A stretch of 7,175 bases of DNA from Limnohabitans sp. (GTDB taxonomy: Bacteria; Pseudomonadota; Gammaproteobacteria; Burkholderiales; Burkholderiaceae_C): contig JACDQO010000033.1 in assembly GCA_015657605.1 (NCBI GenBank), forward strand, positions 1 through 7,175. Direction: 5' to 3'. Position 1 is the stretch's first letter; every line of letters begins with the position of its first letter. Made by a program: the position numbers and the translations under genes. The notes below the pieces were generated by a model that was not told the origin of the DNA, did no database searches, and saw nothing but the letters and a program-made list of their open reading frames with translations. Below are positions 5,139 through 7,175 of this stretch, one piece after another.

Positions 5139-6095
5139 ATGTTCCGCAGTTTCTTTCTCTCGCGCCGCTGGGCCTTGTGGGCCTGGGGTGGCTTGCTGGT
5201 CTTGGTGGCTCTGGTGTTCATCACGGTGCAGCAGACCGTCAAGCTCAACGCTTGGTACGGCGAGTTTTATGACCTCTTGCAAAAGCCTGAACAAGCCGGA
5301 GGACTGGAGAAGTTCTGGGGCTTCATGCTGCAATTTGCGTGGATTGCGTTTCCATTCATGTTGCTGCGCAGTTTGGAGACGTATCTGGCTTCTCACTTCG
5401 CTTTTCGGTGGCGTCAGGCATTGACCGAGGCATACCTGCCGCGCTGGCAGCGTACCGACGCGACGGTGGAGGGCGCGTCGCAGCGGATTCAAGAGGACTG
5501 CATGCGCTTTGCCCGCCAGACCGAAAACCTGGGCCTGGGGCTGGTGCGTGCGCTGCTCACGCTGGTGTCCTTCATTCCGATTTTGTGGGCTTTGTCCGCG
5601 GGCATGGCGATTGCCTGGCTGCAGTTTGAGGGCTCGCTGTTTTGGGTGGCGCTGGTCACGGCCCTGGGCGGCACAGTCATTTCATGGTTTGTGGGCATTC
5701 GCCTGCCGGGGCTGGAATACAACAACCAGAAAACCGAGGCTGCTTTGCGCAAGGATTTGGTGTTTGCCGAGGATGAGCGCAGCCGCATGGATTTGCCCAC
5801 GGTGATAGAGTTGTTCATGGGGGTGCGGTTGAACAATTTCCGGCTGTTCAACCACTACGCTTACTTTCACCTGTGGAGCAATTTGTACAGCCAGATGATG
5901 GTGATCTTTCCTTTCCTTTTGATGGGGCCATCGCTGTTCACGGGCTTGATCACTTTGGGGGTGATCCAGCAAGTGAGCAATGCCTTCAACAAAGTGAACG
6001 ACGCCTTTTCTTACCTCATCGAGCGCTGGACCGACATCACCGAACTGCGCTCGATCTACAAGCGTTTGTCTGAGTTTGAAAAAGCGCTGACCTGA
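5139..6095 (+). CDS. SbmA/BacA-like peptide transporter, short form
   Basis: Inner-membrane protein of the SbmA/BacA family, proton-driven importers of peptides such as microcins, bleomycin and proline-rich antimicrobial peptides. Recognisable family blocks are VKLNAWYGEFYDLLQ, ASHFAFRWRQALTEAYLPRW, ASQRIQEDCMRFARQTENLG, VGIRLPGLEYNNQKTEAALR, KDLVFAEDE, FRLFNHYAYFH and DAFSYLIERWTDITELRSIY. Conserved acidic positions include E119, E129 and E211. Hydrophobic segments lie at about residues 13-31, 60-77, 133-160, 167-187 and 252-276. The product is 318 residues, while E. coli SbmA is about 406. The missing part is the extreme N-terminal region, so this belongs to a shorter subtype or uses fewer helices. 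It starts 12 bp after the cupin stop with a weak AAAGAG, suggesting cotranscription. The gene is intact. Confidence 0.88.
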   Translation: MFRSFFLSRRWALWAWGGLLVLVALVFITVQQTVKLNAWYGEFYDLLQKPEQAGGLEKFWGFMLQFAWIAFPFMLLRSLETYLASHFAFRWRQALTEAYLPRWQRTDATVEGASQRIQEDCMRFARQTENLGLGLVRALLTLVSFIPILWALSAGMAIAWLQFEGSLFWVALVTALGGTVISWFVGIRLPGLEYNNQKTEAALRKDLVFAEDERSRMDLPTVIELFMGVRLNNFRLFNHYAYFHLWSNLYSQMMVIFPFLLMGPSLFTGLITLGVIQQVSNAFNKVNDAFSYLIERWTDITELRSIYKRLSEFEKALT

Positions 6096-6116
6096 GACCT
6101 TGACCGGCGTTGCCAA

Positions 6117-7175
6117 TCAGATGGCGGCTGCGGCGATGTCGGCTGGCAGCGGGTCCAGCGCTTTGAGAGCCTGCAAGGCTTCGGCATCGGTGCGGTAGAG
6201 CTTGAGGTGCTGTCCCTCGATCAGTTCGCCGGCTCTGCGCAAGGTGGTCTCGACAGGCAGTTTGATGCCGCTGATGTGCAGCGTGATGCCTCGGCTGGCC
6301 AGTTGGCGGTGCAATTGGCCAAAAGTCTCCACACCCGTCACGTCGATGCGGTTGATGGGCTGTGCAAACAAAGCAACATGTTTCACATCGGGGTGCTGGG
6401 CCAAGTGGTCGGTGATGGCGCGGTCAAAGTCACTGGCTGCTGCAAAGTCCAGCTCGGCGTCCATGCGCAGCGCGTAAAGATGGGGCGCCAAGGGCGGCAG
6501 TTTCCAAAGATGGCGGTCACGCAGGCTGCCGTCGGGGTGCAGGCCCACTTCGATGATGCGCGGGTGCAAGCGGGTGTGCAGGAAGTGGCTCAGGCCCACC
6601 AGCACGCCGGTCATCACGCCCCAGTAAATGCGTGGTGCGGTCAACAAGGTCATGGCAAAAGTGATGCCTGCCGTCATGGTTTCGATGCGGCCGACACGCC
6701 AGAGGTTCAAAAACTGGCGGGGGCTGGAACAAGTTGAGCACCGCCACAATCACCGCCGCCGACATGACCGAACGCGGCACGAACTGCAGAGCGGGCATGA
6801 GTAAGAGCAAAGCCAGCAACACAAAGCCCACCGAAGCCACCACCGCCCAGCCCGAGCGTGCGCCGGCATAGAGCATGAGGGCCGAGCGCGAAAACGAGGT
6901 GCTTGTGGCAAAGCTGCCCGAAAAAGCCGAGGCGATTTTGGCCAGGCCCTGGCTGAAGAGTTCGGTGCTGTCGTCCCAGCGTTTGCCGTCGCGGCGGCAT
7001 TCGATGCGGGCGCTCGAAGCTGTTTCCAGAAAGCTCACCAGCGCAATCACCATGGCGGGCACCCACAGTTGGTTGAGGGTGTCCAGCCCCGGCCAAGCTG
7101 GCCAATAAAAAATCAGGCAGGCCCGAGGGCAGCAGACCGACTACCGCGCCGTGGTCTTGGTAATCGGTGGCATAG
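6117..7175 (-). CDS. SulP family anion transporter with C-terminal STAS domain, N-terminus outside window, two frameshifts
   Basis: Inner-membrane SulP (SLC26-type) transporter; bacterial members carry sulfate, bicarbonate or dicarboxylates, and the substrate is not readable here. Reading leftwards, the frame gives VVGLLPSGLPDF, then after a break YWPAWPGLDTLNQLWVPAMV, ALVSFLETASSARIECRRDG, SGSFATSTSFSRSALMLYAG, hydrophobic helices around 6760-6850, and AVLNLFQP. After a second break it continues RQFLNLWRVGRIETMTAG and ITFAMTLLTAPRIYWG. The C-terminal STAS domain runs from about 6500 to 6120, with HLYALRMDAELDFAAA, INRIDVTGVETFGQL and LHISGIKLPVETTLRRAG. Removing one base from each of 7107-7112 (six A) and 6719-6723 (five G) restores one continuous frame. 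The gene is convergent with the SbmA-like gene, with 21 bp between stops. Confidence 0.9.

Noticed and set aside
4821..5492. 223-residue minus-strand open frame
   Set aside because: Antisense to the cupin and the start of the SbmA-like gene, with no motifs.
6207..6737. 176-residue plus-strand open frame
   Set aside because: Antisense to the STAS domain of the SulP gene, which is well supported on the other strand.
1..7175. tRNA, rRNA, CRISPR array, prophage or complete insertion sequence
   Set aside because: No cloverleaf, repeat array, integrase or transposase sequence was seen on either strand.

Overview
The window looks like chromosomal DNA from a betaproteobacterium, most likely Comamonadaceae (Limnohabitans/Rhodoferax-like). 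This is inferred from the fairly high GC, the codon use, and the recognisable flavour of FolE, BLUF, DUF429, ClsB and SulP. No search was run. Ten protein genes are visible, and none of them is a wholly unknown family. I see no rRNA, tRNA, CRISPR array or complete mobile element.

Layout, left to right. (1) 1-805, +: 3' part of a ClsB-type cardiolipin synthase, with its reading frame broken in a run of seven G. (2) 893-2881, +: folE (GTP cyclohydrolase I), then a short BLUF blue-light sensor whose start codon lies 2 nt after the folE stop, then a DUF429 protein with a predicted RNase H-like fold. (3) 2963-3560, -: a BrnT/BrnA type II toxin-antitoxin pair. Its strong sigma70-like promoter sits so close to the toxin start that the mRNA would be almost leaderless. 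(4) 3759-6095, +: a possible operon of a PNPOx-like flavin-binding split-barrel protein (frameshifted), a GNAT acetyltransferase (ATGA overlap), a cupin, and a short SbmA/BacA-like peptide transporter. (5) 6117-7175, -: the C-terminal part of a SulP anion transporter with STAS domain, convergent with the transporter gene and broken by two frameshifts.

Two points stand out. First, there are four frame breaks in three otherwise well-conserved genes (clsB, the split-barrel gene, sulP twice). All are explained by one extra base, and three lie in homopolymers. Conserved sequence continues perfectly in the new frame each time, so sequencing or assembly error is more likely than true gene decay. Second, folE appears translationally coupled to a BLUF photoreceptor with all canonical flavin-pocket residues, which suggests a link between pterin/folate synthesis and light sensing. 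The BrnTA promoter/operator and the GNAT-cupin-SbmA grouping are the other places worth a look.
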